Positions 26,816-36,253 of a DNA stretch of 64,000 nt are shown here, in pieces. The position numbers and the translations under genes were made by a program. The notes under the pieces were generated by a model. That model was not told the origin of the DNA and did no database searches. It saw only the letters and a list, made by a program, of their open reading frames with translations. Location: contig NZ_CP035382.1 in NCBI RefSeq assembly GCF_006874705.1, positions 2,170,001 to 2,234,000 of the forward strand, written 5' to 3'. The DNA is from Leclercia adecarboxylata (GTDB lineage: Bacteria > Pseudomonadota > Gammaproteobacteria > Enterobacterales > Enterobacteriaceae). Within the stretch, counting starts at the first letter, position 1. Each line of letters opens with the position of its first letter.

Positions 26816-29173
26816 ATGCACACACAGACAATATTTGAATTGAGCCAGGAGGCCGAAAGGCTGCTGCAGCTCTCGTTGCAGAATCTTGAGTCGCTGAGCG
26901 CCATGCCTGTTGCCATGCTGGACAACGCCACGTCGGCCATTACCGGCGAAACCAGCAATGTCTTACCTCTGCATTTTAGTGCCCGTGGCTTAGAGGCGCA
27001 GCAGTCGATGCTGAATAATGAGCTGCGCAAAATTACCCGCCTGGAGATGGTGCTGGCGATCGTGGGCACCATGAAGGCCGGAAAGTCCACCACCATCAAC
27101 GCCATCGTGGGCACCGAAGTGTTACCCAATCGCAACCGCCCGATGACCGCGTTGCCGACGCTGATCCGTCACACTCCTGGCCAGAAAGAGCCGGTGCTGC
27201 ATTTTTCTCATGTCGCCCCCATTGATACATTAATAAAACAAATGCAAAAGAAGCTTGCCAATTACGATCGCGGCAAGCTGGCGCAGCAGCTGGAAATTGA
27301 CAAAGATATGAATGCGCTACTTGGGCGTATCGAAACCGGCGCGGCATTTGAAAAACATTATTTAGGTGCGCAGCCGATATTTAATTGTTTAAAAAACCTG
27401 AACGATTTAGTGCGGCTTTCTCAGGCGCTGGGCACGGATTTTCCGTTCCCGGCCTATGCTGCGATCGAGAATATCCCGGTTATCGAAGTGGAGTTTGTCC
27501 ATCTGGCCGGGCTGGATGTCCATCTGGGGCAATTAACCCTGCTGGATACCCCGGGACCGAACGAGGCCGGACAGCCGCATCTGCAAAAAATGCTCACCGA
27601 GCAGCTCGCCCGGGCATCGGCGGTGCTGGCGGTGATGGACTATACCCAACTGAAGTCGATCTCCGATGCCGAAGTGCGGCTGGCCATCTCCGCCGTCGGC
27701 AAAGCGGTGCCGCTGTACGCCCTGGTTAATAAGTTCGATCAGAAAGACCGCAACAGCGATGATGAAGAGCAGGTGCGGGCGATGATTTCCGGCACCCTGA
27801 TGAAGGGCCATATCTCCCCGGGTCAGATCTTCCCGGTCTCGTCGATGTGGGGATACCTGGCGAACCGGGCGCGTCACGAACTGGCTATGCACGGTAAATT
27901 GCCCGATCACCAGGAGCAGCGCTGGGTGCAGGATTTTGCCGAGGCCGCACTGGGCCGCCGCTGGCGAACCGCCGATCTGGATGATATTGAACACCTTCGC
28001 CACTCCGCCGATCTGCTGTGGGAGGACTCCCTGTTTGAGCAGCCGATCCGCAAGCTGATTTATGCCGCCTACTCCAACGCCTCGCTGTATGCGTTGCGCT
28101 CCGCGTCGCATAAGCTGCTGAACTACGCCCAGAACGCCCGGGAGTACCTGGATTTCCGCTATCAGGGGCTGACGGTAGCCTTTGACGAGTTACAGCACAA
28201 TATTGCCCGTCTGGAAGATGACATGGCGCTGCTGCACTCCCGCCAGGCGTCGGTAAGCGATGAGGTTCGCCATGAGGTGAGCCAGGCGCTGAGCGCCACG
28301 GATCTGTTTCTCACCTCCCAGCAGAACGATATTAAACTCGCCATCGCGCATATCTTTAATCCCGACAATTTGCTCGACCTGGCGGGGTTTGATCCGCATA
28401 AACAGCGTGCAGATGCCGCGGCGACGCCCGGTCAGCTGGTACTGGAGGATGAAGGCCAGGCGCAGATCCTGTTGAGCAAAATCCGCTCCTCCTGCGAGAT
28501 GATCATGCTGGATGCGCAGGCGAAAATCGGCCGTGAGCTGGCGCTGCGTTTCGACCAGCTGGAGTCCACGCTGGCGCGGGCGCTGAACGATGCCATGCGT
28601 CCGATTGAAACGCGCATTAAAGAAGAGTTGAGCCACGCCGGTTTTCGCGCGCGGATCAGCTTCCCGGCGTTTCAGGCCAACCAGCTTAACTTTAATACCC
28701 GGGGGCTGTTCAGCGATGCTATCGCCCAGGAGAGTCAGCCTGCCAGTCAGTCCCAGGGAGCCGGCAGCGTGCTGCGTGAGACGGTCTCCCGCTGGTTGAA
28801 CAATCCGGGCTGGGGCTGGGAAGACTATGTGATGACGCGGACGCGGTATGTTATCAACGTGTCACAGCTTCATGAGAAATTTAAACAACATATCGATCAA
28901 TTTTGTGAACAAATCCGTAAAGCTTTGGCCGCCCAGGTCGATGTCTCTGTTACAGCAGGTATGGCGACATTCTTTGCCGAGTTCTCGTTATGCCTTGCAG
29001 GGTTACAGGAAAGCTTGCGTGATAGCCTCGCGGTGCGCCAGCAGAATGAGCATGCCACGCGCGCGCTCAGCCAGCTGCTGCAGCAATGTATTACGACTGC
29101 AGCGTGGATTCAGGAAGATACCCGACTGTTACGCGATGATATTCAAACGCTATTCGCGGCAGAGCAACCATGA
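26816..29173 (+). CDS. crfC: Dynamin-like clamp-binding GTPase CrfC
   Basis: A 785-residue dynamin-family GTPase. G1 GTMKAGKSTTINAIVG lies near residues 80-95, G3 is DTPGPNEAGQ and G4 is NKFDQKD. Long helical stalk segments occupy roughly residues 420-780. E. coli CrfC (YjdA, 742 aa) binds the DNA polymerase clamp and keeps newly replicated regions cohesive. The extra 40 or so residues lie mostly around the AAATPGQLVLEDEGQ stretch. The N-terminal region, where E. coli has a clamp-binding QLALP-type motif, here reads NVLPLHF, with no Gln in place. It overlaps yjcZ by ATGA. Confidence 0.93.
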   Translation: MHTQTIFELSQEAERLLQLSLQNLESLSAMPVAMLDNATSAITGETSNVLPLHFSARGLEAQQSMLNNELRKITRLEMVLAIVGTMKAGKSTTINAIVGTEVLPNRNRPMTALPTLIRHTPGQKEPVLHFSHVAPIDTLIKQMQKKLANYDRGKLAQQLEIDKDMNALLGRIETGAAFEKHYLGAQPIFNCLKNLNDLVRLSQALGTDFPFPAYAAIENIPVIEVEFVHLAGLDVHLGQLTLLDTPGPNEAGQPHLQKMLTEQLARASAVLAVMDYTQLKSISDAEVRLAISAVGKAVPLYALVNKFDQKDRNSDDEEQVRAMISGTLMKGHISPGQIFPVSSMWGYLANRARHELAMHGKLPDHQEQRWVQDFAEAALGRRWRTADLDDIEHLRHSADLLWEDSLFEQPIRKLIYAAYSNASLYALRSASHKLLNYAQNAREYLDFRYQGLTVAFDELQHNIARLEDDMALLHSRQASVSDEVRHEVSQALSATDLFLTSQQNDIKLAIAHIFNPDNLLDLAGFDPHKQRADAAATPGQLVLEDEGQAQILLSKIRSSCEMIMLDAQAKIGRELALRFDQLESTLARALNDAMRPIETRIKEELSHAGFRARISFPAFQANQLNFNTRGLFSDAIAQESQPASQSQGAGSVLRETVSRWLNNPGWGWEDYVMTRTRYVINVSQLHEKFKQHIDQFCEQIRKALAAQVDVSVTAGMATFFAEFSLCLAGLQESLRDSLAVRQQNEHATRALSQLLQQCITTAAWIQEDTRLLRDDIQTLFAAEQP

Positions 29174-30048
29174 CAAAACAATTACTGGACGGTCCCGGGC
29201 GGACGCTGGAATGCATACATCCTAAATTTATGGTCGACCTGGTTCAGGGGGCTGACGCACAGCGTCACACCTCTGTGGGGTCGCAACAGCAGCACTTTCG
29301 TGAACGTTTAACCCAGGAGATCATGGCGCAGACTCAGCTTCGCCAGTGGGCGATGGGGGGAATGTTCAGCGAAAATGCTGTGCTGCGGCTCGGGCTGGCA
29401 GAGAAACTGGCGGGCATGGTCGATCCCGGCCATCTGGCGCTGACCCGCATGACCCAGACCCTGACCACGCTGCGCCAGCAGGCCAACCTGCGCAATCAAC
29501 CCCCCATCGGCGTGGTGCAACAGTACGAAATCCTTTCTGCCCATTTTCAGCAACGCGCCCAGTTTAAAGAGAAGGCATTAACCCAGCGTGGGTTAACGGT
29601 GCAGGCGGGCGTTCACAGCGAACAGATTTTTACCCGCTGGCGGGCCGGACATTATGACGGCTGGTCGCTGGCCGGGCGCGGCTATGTGGTGCTGGAGGAG
29701 CTGCGCTGGGGGGCGTTCGGTGACGCCTGTCGGCTGGCGAATGCGGATGTCAGCGCCATGCTCAAAGATAATCTGCGCAGCATGGTGGCCAACTACCTGG
29801 CGCAGGGGATCAATGCGGCGCCCGCGACCCGTCATTTTTACCATCAGTGGCTGACCACACCCAGTACGCCGGGGATTATCGATCATAAAGATATGCTTGG
29901 CTGGCTGGGGGACTGGTGCGATGCCGACAGGCATCCGGTGTGCTGGTCGGTGACGCAGAGCTGGCAGAATGTGGCGCTGGGAATGCCGAGGCTTTGTTCG
30001 GCGGCAAGGCTGGCAAAGGCGATGGTGGAAGAGGTGTTTGGCGAGTAA
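29170..30048 (+). CDS. yjcZ: YjcZ, partner protein of CrfC
   Basis: A 292-residue protein identical in length to E. coli YjcZ and coupled to crfC by a 4-bp overlap. There is no catalytic motif; it is mainly helical and rich in Gln/Arg, with HPKFMVDLVQGADAQRH near the N-terminus. No signal peptide is present. The function is not established; co-translation suggests it works with the CrfC GTPase. Confidence 0.9.
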   Translation: MTKQLLDGPGRTLECIHPKFMVDLVQGADAQRHTSVGSQQQHFRERLTQEIMAQTQLRQWAMGGMFSENAVLRLGLAEKLAGMVDPGHLALTRMTQTLTTLRQQANLRNQPPIGVVQQYEILSAHFQQRAQFKEKALTQRGLTVQAGVHSEQIFTRWRAGHYDGWSLAGRGYVVLEELRWGAFGDACRLANADVSAMLKDNLRSMVANYLAQGINAAPATRHFYHQWLTTPSTPGIIDHKDMLGWLGDWCDADRHPVCWSVTQSWQNVALGMPRLCSAARLAKAMVEEVFGE

Positions 30049-30057
30049 GGATTTTCA

Positions 30058-30081
30058 CCCTCTCCCCGGGCGGGGAGAGGG
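30058..30081. repeat. CCCTCTCCCC palindrome between yjcZ and kdgT
   Basis: CCCTCTCCCC-GGGC-GGGGAGAGGG lies in the 40-bp gap between convergent genes, the same family as at 7111 and 14095. Confidence 0.7.
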
Positions 30082-30088
30082 CTACGTA

Positions 30089-31084
30089 TTAGTGGTGCAG
30101 TGATTCAACCGGGCTCTGTTCCGCGGTATTTTCTGGGACCTTGCCAAAGCGTTTGGCATACAGGGCGGTAATAATCGGCACCAGAATCGCCGTCACGATG
30201 ACGCTCGCGGCAACCAGCGCGGTGGCGGAAGCGGCAACCGGTTCGAAGGCCGGGTTAATCTGGGCGATAATGACCGGGTTCGCCACGGCGGCACCCGCTG
30301 CGGACGAGGCGGCGACACCCGCAGTACCATTCCCTCCACCGATTACACGGTCGGCAATAATCAGCGGGATACCGGTGATGATGATAACCGCCACACCCAG
30401 CACGATACCCAGCAGGCCGGTATCCAGAATCACGTTCAGGTTGATGGTGTTACCCAGCGCGAAGCCGAAGAACGGAATCAGAACCGGGGTCGCTTTGCTG
30501 AAGAAGTCACGCAGATCGTGGTCGAGGTTGCCGAGGGCAAAACCGATCAGGAACGGCAGGACGGCGCCGACAAAGTGGTGCGGTTCAAAGGAGGCCAGAC
30601 CGGCGGAGCCGAGGATCAGCATGGTCATCAGCGGGCCAGATTCCAGAGACATCAGAACGAAGGCGCCGGACTCTTCTTTGGTGCCGTACTGGTTCATCAG
30701 GCTGGCATACAGGCCGCCGTTGGTCATGTCCATTGCAGAGACGATCGCCAGCACGGAGAGGCCGGCGAAGAAGCCGGTCTGAATACCATTTTCCGGGATA
30801 AACATGGCGCAAACCATCGCCACAATCCAGGCTACGGCAATTTTGGTAATCACCAGCGTACCGGATTTACGTAATACTGTGCCCGTTGCCCGTAAATTAA
30901 TGGAGGCGCCGATACAGAAGAACCATACCGCCAGAATCGGAACTGTCCCGGTAATCATGCCTTTGGTGAAACCACCAAAATAGGCTCCGGTATTAGGTGC
31001 TAAGGTATTTAAAATTGCACCCAGTACCAGCGGTACCAGCATCATCCCTCCGGGGATGCGTTCAATCGCGGCTTTAATCTTCAT
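30089..31084 (-). CDS. kdgT: 2-keto-3-deoxygluconate permease KdgT
   Basis: A 331-residue membrane transporter with about ten helices. The sequence closely tracks E. coli Kdg[61 protein letters not shown]. It imports 2-keto-3-deoxygluconate with protons, for pectin/hexuronate catabolism. Start ATG 31084 is 7 bases after GAGGG; ATG 31087 is a one-codon alternative. A KdgR-like palindrome lies about 215 bp upstream. In E. coli kdgT is elsewhere, so this location is lineage-specific. Confidence 0.94.
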   Translation of the reverse strand: MKIKAAIERIPGGMMLVPLVLGAILNTLAPNTGAYFGGFTKGMITGTVPILAVWFFCIGASINLRATGTVLRKSGTLVITKIAVAWIVAMVCAMFIPENGIQTGFFAGLSVLAIVSAMDMTNGGLYASLMNQYGTKEESGAFVLMSLESGPLMTMLILGSAGLASFEPHHFVGAVLPFLIGFALGNLDHDLRDFFSKATPVLIPFFGFALGNTINLNVILDTGLLGIVLGVAVIIITGIPLIIADRVIGGGNGTAGVAASSAAGAAVANPVIIAQINPAFEPVAASATALVAASVIVTAILVPIITALYAKRFGKVPENTAEQSPVESLHH

Positions 31085-31295
31085 CATTAACCCTCACATC
31101 TCATCACGCATCGCCCGCGGACAAGTGATATTTAATAATCTAATGAATTCAACGAATTGTGACAAAGATGCGTCAGGCGATTCGTCGTTCATACAGCAGA
31201 TATAACCAGTTTGGCTTTTTAAACCTTCGCTTGAAGGTCACCAGACTCGTTTTGACGGGCTTATGATGCGATCGTTGGAATGATGATTCAATGAA

Positions 31296-31315
31296 AATAA
31301 AACAGTGTTTTAGTT
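31296..31315. promoter_or_regulatory. KdgR-like operator
   Basis: AATAAAACAGTGTTTTAGTT contains the perfect palindrome AAAACA-G-TGTTTT. It matches the AT-flanked AAAC-n-GTTT form of KdgR boxes and lies in the kdgT upstream region. KdgR repression of kdgT is established in enterobacteria. Confidence 0.6.
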
Positions 31316-31522
31316 ATCTCCATCACATATTTTAAGGAAACACGATATTTGCTTCTTGATTATTAAAATGGCTGTGAATGCATTGTAAAAAAATGTCGTT
31401 ATTTTTTGATTTGGTAGCAAATAATAACGCCTGAAAGAATATTTTCAGTGCCGGGTATAAGAAACAACGCATTACGCTGTATTTACACTTTTGACACTTC
31501 TGGTAGAAACCTTAAAAATATA

Positions 31523-31538
31523 TGTGAAGTTGATCACA
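31523..31538 (+). promoter_or_regulatory. CRP site of the proP P1 promoter
   Basis: TGTGAAGTTGATCACA is the exact TGTGA-N6-TCACA consensus, followed by the same TAAACGCTGGTAGGGTAAA context as E. coli proP P1. CRP represses P1 in E. coli and osmotic upshift relieves it. A sigma-S type -10 (CTACGCTT, about 31636-31643) marks the likely P2. Confidence 0.8.
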
Positions 31539-31660
31539 AATATAAACGCTGGTAGGGTAAAGGCATCATTAACAGCCCAGACAGGCGTCACAGGTTCGGT
31601 TGTACCGCTCCGAAAGGTCAGTGTAAGTAAACCTGCTACGCTTGAGAAAGGAGAATGCGC

Positions 31661-31708
31661 ATGAGGCGCTTCCCGGGTTCCACAGAGCGCACTTTTTAGG
31701 CGCTGTGG
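31661..31708 (+). promoter_or_regulatory. proP leader hairpin and short upstream ORF
   Basis: CCACAGAGCGC (31680-31690) pairs with GCGCTGTGG (31700-31708) just 31 bases before the proP ATG. A 12-codon frame (ATG 31661 to TAG 31697-31699) with AGGAG 7 bases upstream ends inside the hairpin loop. Translation of the short frame could open or shift the hairpin; a regulatory role is inference. Confidence 0.4.
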
Positions 31709-31739
31709 TGAGGACTGGGCTTAGTCAACGAGGATAGCC

Positions 31740-33242
31740 ATGCTGAAAAGGAAAAAAGTTAAACCGATCACCCTGCGCGACGTCACCATTATTGATGACG
31801 GGAAACTGCGCAAAGCGATCACCGCCGCCTCGCTCGGTAATGCGATGGAATGGTTCGATTTCGGTGTGTATGGCTTCGTGGCCTACGCGCTGGGTAAAGT
31901 CTTCTTCCCTGGTGCCGATCCCAGCGTGCAGATGATTGCCGCGCTCGGGACGTTCTCTGTTCCTTTCCTTATCCGCCCGTTAGGGGGGCTGTTCTTCGGG
32001 ATGCTGGGGGACAAGTATGGTCGCCAGAAAATCCTCGCTATCACGATAGTGATTATGTCGGTCAGTACGTTCTGTATCGGCCTGATCCCGTCGTATGCGA
32101 GCATAGGCATCTGGGCACCCATCCTGCTGCTGCTGTGTAAGATGGCTCAGGGCTTCTCGGTTGGGGGTGAGTACACCGGGGCATCTATTTTTGTTGCCGA
32201 ATACTCTCCGGACCGTAAGCGCGGCTTTATGGGCAGCTGGCTCGACTTTGGTTCCATCGCCGGGTTCGTGCTGGGTGCGGGCGTAGTGGTGTTGCTCTCC
32301 ACCGTGGTGGGCGAAGAGAACTTCCTCTCCTGGGGCTGGCGTATTCCGTTCTTCCTGGCGCTGCCGCTGGGGCTTATTGGCCTCTATTTGCGTCACGCGT
32401 TAGAAGAGACCCCGGCGTTCCAGCAGCATGTTGAAAAGCTGGAGCAGGGCGATCGCGAAGGTCTGCAGGATGGACCGAAAGTCTCGTTCAAAGAGATCGC
32501 GACTCGCCACTGGCGTAGCCTGCTGACCTGTATTGGTCTGGTGATCTCCACCAACGTGACCTATTACATGCTGCTGACCTACATGCCGAGCTACCTCTCG
32601 CACAACCTGCACTACTCAGAAGATCACGGTGTGCTGATCATCATCGCCATCATGGTGGGGATGCTGTTTGTGCAGCCGATCATGGGCCTGCTGAGCGACC
32701 GCTTCGGACGTCGTCCGTTCATTATCTTCGGCAGTATCGCGCTCTTTGTGCTGGCTATCCCGGCCTTCATCATGATTAACAGTGATGTGATCGGCCTGAT
32801 TTTTGCCGGCCTGCTGATGCTGGCGGTGATCCTCAACTGCTTTATTGGCGTGATGGCCTCGACGCTGCCGGCGATGTTCCCGACGCATATCCGTTACAGC
32901 GCGCTGGCGGCGGCCTTTAACATCTCGGTACTGATTGCCGGTCTGACGCCTACGCTGGCAGCCTCGCTGGTGGAGAGCACCCAGAACCTGATGATGCCTG
33001 CCTACTATCTGATGGTGATTGCGGTGATTGGCCTGATTACCGGTATTTACATGAAAGAGACGGCGAACCTGCCGCTGAAAGGGGCGACGCCTGCTGCGTC
33101 TGACCTTCAGGAAGCCAAAGAGATCCTCCGCGAGCACCACGACAACATTGAGCAGAAGATAGAAGATATCGATGCTGAAATTGCCGAGCTACAGGCGAAG
33201 CGTTCCAGACTGGTCGATCAACATCCCCGCATAAATGAGTAA
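31740..33242 (+). CDS. proP: Osmosensing proline/betaine transporter ProP
   Basis: A 500-residue MFS H+ symporter for proline, glycine betaine and ectoine, activated by high osmolality. It has 12 membrane segments; the MFS loop motif GDKYGRQKI and its repeat SDRFGRRPF are visible. The C-terminal cytoplasmic tail ends in a coiled coil (EILREHHDNIEQKIEDIDAE...LQAKRSRL), which in E. coli tunes the osmotic threshold. It has the same length as E. coli ProP. Upstream CRP site and terminator downstream indicate a single-gene unit. Confidence 0.97.
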   Translation: MLKRKKVKPITLRDVTIIDDGKLRKAITAASLGNAMEWFDFGVYGFVAYALGKVFFPGADPSVQMIAALGTFSVPFLIRPLGGLFFGMLGDKYGRQKILAITIVIMSVSTFCIGLIPSYASIGIWAPILLLLCKMAQGFSVGGEYTGASIFVAEYSPDRKRGFMGSWLDFGSIAGFVLGAGVVVLLSTVVGEENFLSWGWRIPFFLALPLGLIGLYLRHALEETPAFQQHVEKLEQGDREGLQDGPKVSFKEIATRHWRSLLTCIGLVISTNVTYYMLLTYMPSYLSHNLHYSEDHGVLIIIAIMVGMLFVQPIMGLLSDRFGRRPFIIFGSIALFVLAIPAFIMINSDVIGLIFAGLLMLAVILNCFIGVMASTLPAMFPTHIRYSALAAAFNISVLIAGLTPTLAASLVESTQNLMMPAYYLMVIAVIGLITGIYMKETANLPLKGATPAASDLQEAKEILREHHDNIEQKIEDIDAEIAELQAKRSRLVDQHPRINE

Positions 33243-33250
33243 ATAAAAAA

Positions 33251-33275
33251 CCCGGCTTCGGCCGGGTTTTTTTTT
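33251..33275 (+). terminator. Rho-independent terminator of proP
   Basis: CCCGGC-TTCG-GCCGGG followed by nine T residues, starting 8 bp after the proP stop. Confidence 0.93.
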
Positions 33276-33560
33276 CATATCCAAATGGAATACAACGAAA
33301 GTTTATTGGCGATTTTATTGAATAGTGCTTACGCTGTATATAAGCGGATGTCTCTATAAAATCGACGCTTTCTTCTCTATTAGGGGTGTGTATGCTGAGT
33401 TTTACACCGACATAGTTGTAAACGCAGGCATTACACAGGGTGTTGACAATTCCTGTCACTCTCCCTTGCATGAAACAGCATTTTATTTTCTAAACTATTT
33501 GCTTATGCAATTAGTACAACAAAAAAATAATACCAAGCTTAATTATAAGTAGGTCTGGAC
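33276..33560. other. AT-rich spacer before the exopolysaccharide cluster
   Basis: No supported gene. TTGACA (33440s) is a possible -35 but no good -10 is at 17 bp. No JUMPstart/ops element is seen, so RfaH control is not indicated. The region presumably contains the cluster promoter. Confidence 0.4.
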
Positions 33561-34976
33561 ATGCTGAGAAATTCGCAAAAGATTACCCATGGAGGATACT
33601 CGGTATTCATTACATTAATTGATTTCTTCTCAATTAATTTAATTTTAATGCTGAGTGGGTGGGTATTGAAAATGGAGTCTTTCGATACTGTAATTTTGAT
33701 CAGCTTATTGTACTCCACCGCTTTTTTACTGTTTGGTGAATACACGCAGTGCTATCTCTATCGTCCTAAAAACAACAAGTTGCGTAACCAAAGACGCCTC
33801 TTTCTGACGGCTTTTTTTGCCATTCTTTTTATCGGCCTGGTGCGTCTGCTGGTCGCGAAATTATACGCTCTGGGCTACGTCAGCTTTATCGATGTGCGTA
33901 ATATACCTGCTATGCCGCTCTGGTATGCCTCGCCGATCCCTTTTCTCTACGTCGTCCGTCTGATTATTTTCAAGCTGTCGGCAAAAAAGAAAATAAGGGT
34001 GGCTATTATCGGCATTACGGATAACGGCCTGGCGGCTGAGCGGGCGCTGCGCCTGGAGTACTCTGATGTGCAGCTGGACCTGGCCTTCTACGATGAACGC
34101 GGTCCTGAGCGGCTCGGCGAGCTGGCCACCAGAATTACCAGCCCCTATAACGGGCCGGTGATCAAGCTGGTTGAAGAAGCCAAAGCCAGCAGAGTCGACG
34201 AGATCTATATTGCCCTGCCGATGGTGGCCCTGGAGCGCATCCGCCATTTTCTGGCGATGATGTCTGATACCACGGTCAACACCTATATTGTGCCGGACTT
34301 TTACGCCTACAGCACTAATACCTCCCAGATCCGTTCCATCCACAACCTGCAGACCATTGGCATTTTTACCTCCCCGCTGGACGGGGGCGGGTCGTTTATA
34401 AAACGAGCAGAAGATCTGGTATTGGGCAGCGTGATTATGGTAATGATTGCCACGTTAATGATCGCTATTGCTATTGGTATCAAACTCACTTCACGTGGGC
34501 CTGTTTTCTTCAAACAGGATCGCTATGGCCTGAGCGGGCAGAAGATTAAAGTCTGGAAGTTCCGGACGATGAAGGTGATGGAAAATACCGACACGGTGGT
34601 ACAGGCGACACGAGACGATCCTCGGGTCACCCGCTTTGGCGCATTCTTACGTCGGACATCTCTGGATGAACTGCCGCAATTCATTAATGTAATACAGGGG
34701 AATATGTCTATTGTCGGTCCACGGCCGCACGCTGTGGCGCACAACGAGCTTTACCGTAAGCAGGTCGAAAACTACATGATTCGCCATAAAGTAAAGCCTG
34801 GGATCACAGGTTTAGCGCAAATTAATGGCTATCGTGGCGAAATTGATGCGCTATACAAAATGGAAAAGCGAGTCCAGTACGACATTGAATATATTCAGAA
34901 CTGGTCCTTTTGGTTAGATATAAAAATCATCATTAAAACCATTTTTAAGGGATTTGTCGGTAAGAATGCATACTAA
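33561..34976 (+). CDS. Polyprenyl-phosphate hexose-1-phosphate transferase (WcaJ/VpsL type)
   Basis: A 471-residue membrane enzyme that starts the lipid-linked repeat unit by moving sugar-1-phosphate to undecaprenyl phosphate. N-terminal membrane helices (residues 10-130) precede a CoA-binding/Rossmann-like segment (about 140-250). A further helix (about 285-310) leads into the bacterial sugar-transferase domain with KVWKFRTM, TSLDELPQFINV, GNMSIVGPRPHA and KPGITGLAQINGY. WcaJ-like enzymes usually use glucose or galactose. It is the first gene of the cluster and lower in GC than its flanks. Confidence 0.9.
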   Translation: MLRNSQKITHGGYSVFITLIDFFSINLILMLSGWVLKMESFDTVILISLLYSTAFLLFGEYTQCYLYRPKNNKLRNQRRLFLTAFFAILFIGLVRLLVAKLYALGYVSFIDVRNIPAMPLWYASPIPFLYVVRLIIFKLSAKKKIRVAIIGITDNGLAAERALRLEYSDVQLDLAFYDERGPERLGELATRITSPYNGPVIKLVEEAKASRVDEIYIALPMVALERIRHFLAMMSDTTVNTYIVPDFYAYSTNTSQIRSIHNLQTIGIFTSPLDGGGSFIKRAEDLVLGSVIMVMIATLMIAIAIGIKLTSRGPVFFKQDRYGLSGQKIKVWKFRTMKVMENTDTVVQATRDDPRVTRFGAFLRRTSLDELPQFINVIQGNMSIVGPRPHAVAHNELYRKQVENYMIRHKVKPGITGLAQINGYRGEIDALYKMEKRVQYDIEYIQNWSFWLDIKIIIKTIFKGFVGKNAY

Positions 34977-36252
34977 AATTATTATTATCGCTGGGATTAT
35001 AGCGTCTCCGGTCGCCCTGGCAGAATTAACGCCAAAATCACACATCGGCATTGCGGGCATCGACTTTCAGAGCAACGTCGCTGTTGATTACGGGCATAAC
35101 GATAACGTGACCTACCAGCACGATGACAGCGATGCGAAAGGCTCCGACTTCCAGAGCCTCAAGCCCGTTATCAGCCTGAACGGGGAGCGTGGGCAGGATA
35201 AGTATCTGCTGATGTACTCCGGGGACTATCGTCACTACTCCAGCGATTCTGCGGATGATTACGATGACCACGTTTTCCGCTTCAAAGGCGACTGGCGCTT
35301 TGGTTTGATGCATGGCCTGACCCTGAATCTCGAAGATTCACTCGGCCATGAGGCACGCGGGCGCGGCGTGACGGAAGGGTTCCTGCCGGAACAGTTCCGG
35401 CAATTTGGCGTCAATTCACCCCTAACCACCAATCTGTTCAACAGCGAGCTACGCTATAGTTATGGTGCGCCGGACGGACGTGGAAGAGCAGACCTGGCGT
35501 TGATGCACCGCAAGTGGACCTTTGGCAATACCGGTCAGGTTGAAAGCCAGGATGCGGACTTTGCAGAATATATCGATGAGCAGGAGTGGGATGAAAATAC
35601 GCTGATTGCAGAAATTTTCGATCAGTACACATCTAAGACGCGTTTTCGCTATAGTTTTATTACCAACCAGTTTCGTTATGGCCATGCGTCAGAAAAAGAC
35701 AGTAATGAATATTATTTGCGATACGGCGTTCAATCGCAGCTAACGGGCAAAACAAACGTCGATGCGAACGTGTCGTGGCTCTATAAAACCTTTGAAAATA
35801 ACCCCGGGTCGAAGGATTTCAACGGGATTAACTGGGATATTCTGGGTGAATGGAGACCTTTGCAACAGTCACTTTTTACATTAAGAACATCCCAAAGTAT
35901 TAAGGACCCTTCCGAAGCGGGAGGATATAATTTAGTAACGGAATACGGTATTTCTTACAAACACCTATGGATGAACAACCGTTTAACGACGTTGCTTGAT
36001 TATGCATACATTACAGAAGACTACAAAGATCAGGACAAGGATCGTCACGACAAGAATGGCGTGTTTTCATTTATCGTAGGTTATGACCTCACACCATCGA
36101 TTAACTTTGGTGTGGAATATCATCTTGATACGCTTAAGTCTAATAAAGATACAGATACGTTTACCATCGGCCCCAACGATGACCGCGTAGTGACTGAAAC
36201 GTTGGGCTATGATCAATCTTTGATTATGCTTACAGCTAAGGTTCAGATTTAA
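34966..36252 (+). CDS. Outer-membrane beta-barrel protein of polysaccharide export
   Basis: A 428-residue protein from ATG 34966 (MHTKIIIIAG), which overlaps the end of the preceding gene; a TTG four codons earlier is an alternative. A signal peptide ends at ALA (about 17). After it come regular amphipathic strands with Tyr/Trp-rich ends and Asp/Asn-rich loops, ending in a strand (YDQSLIMLTAKVQI), as in 16-18-strand barrels of the capsule/EPS beta-barrel type (VpsM-like). It probably forms the outer-membrane exit for the polymer together with the short Wza-like lipoprotein. Confidence 0.75.
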   Translation: MHTKIIIIAGIIASPVALAELTPKSHIGIAGIDFQSNVAVDYGHNDNVTYQHDDSDAKGSDFQSLKPVISLNGERGQDKYLLMYSGDYRHYSSDSADDYDDHVFRFKGDWRFGLMHGLTLNLEDSLGHEARGRGVTEGFLPEQFRQFGVNSPLTTNLFNSELRYSYGAPDGRGRADLALMHRKWTFGNTGQVESQDADFAEYIDEQEWDENTLIAEIFDQYTSKTRFRYSFITNQFRYGHASEKDSNEYYLRYGVQSQLTGKTNVDANVSWLYKTFENNPGSKDFNGINWDILGEWRPLQQSLFTLRTSQSIKDPSEAGGYNLVTEYGISYKHLWMNNRLTTLLDYAYITEDYKDQDKDRHDKNGVFSFIVGYDLTPSINFGVEYHLDTLKSNKDTDTFTIGPNDDRVVTETLGYDQSLIMLTAKVQI

Positions 36253-36253
36253 A

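Noticed and set aside
33325..33552. A 75-codon ORF before the EPS cluster
   Set aside because: No RBS, no similarity, atypical AT-rich composition, and it covers the probable promoter.
33276..33560. JUMPstart/ops element for RfaH control of the EPS cluster
   Set aside because: No GGCGGTAG-type ops sequence was found in the spacer.
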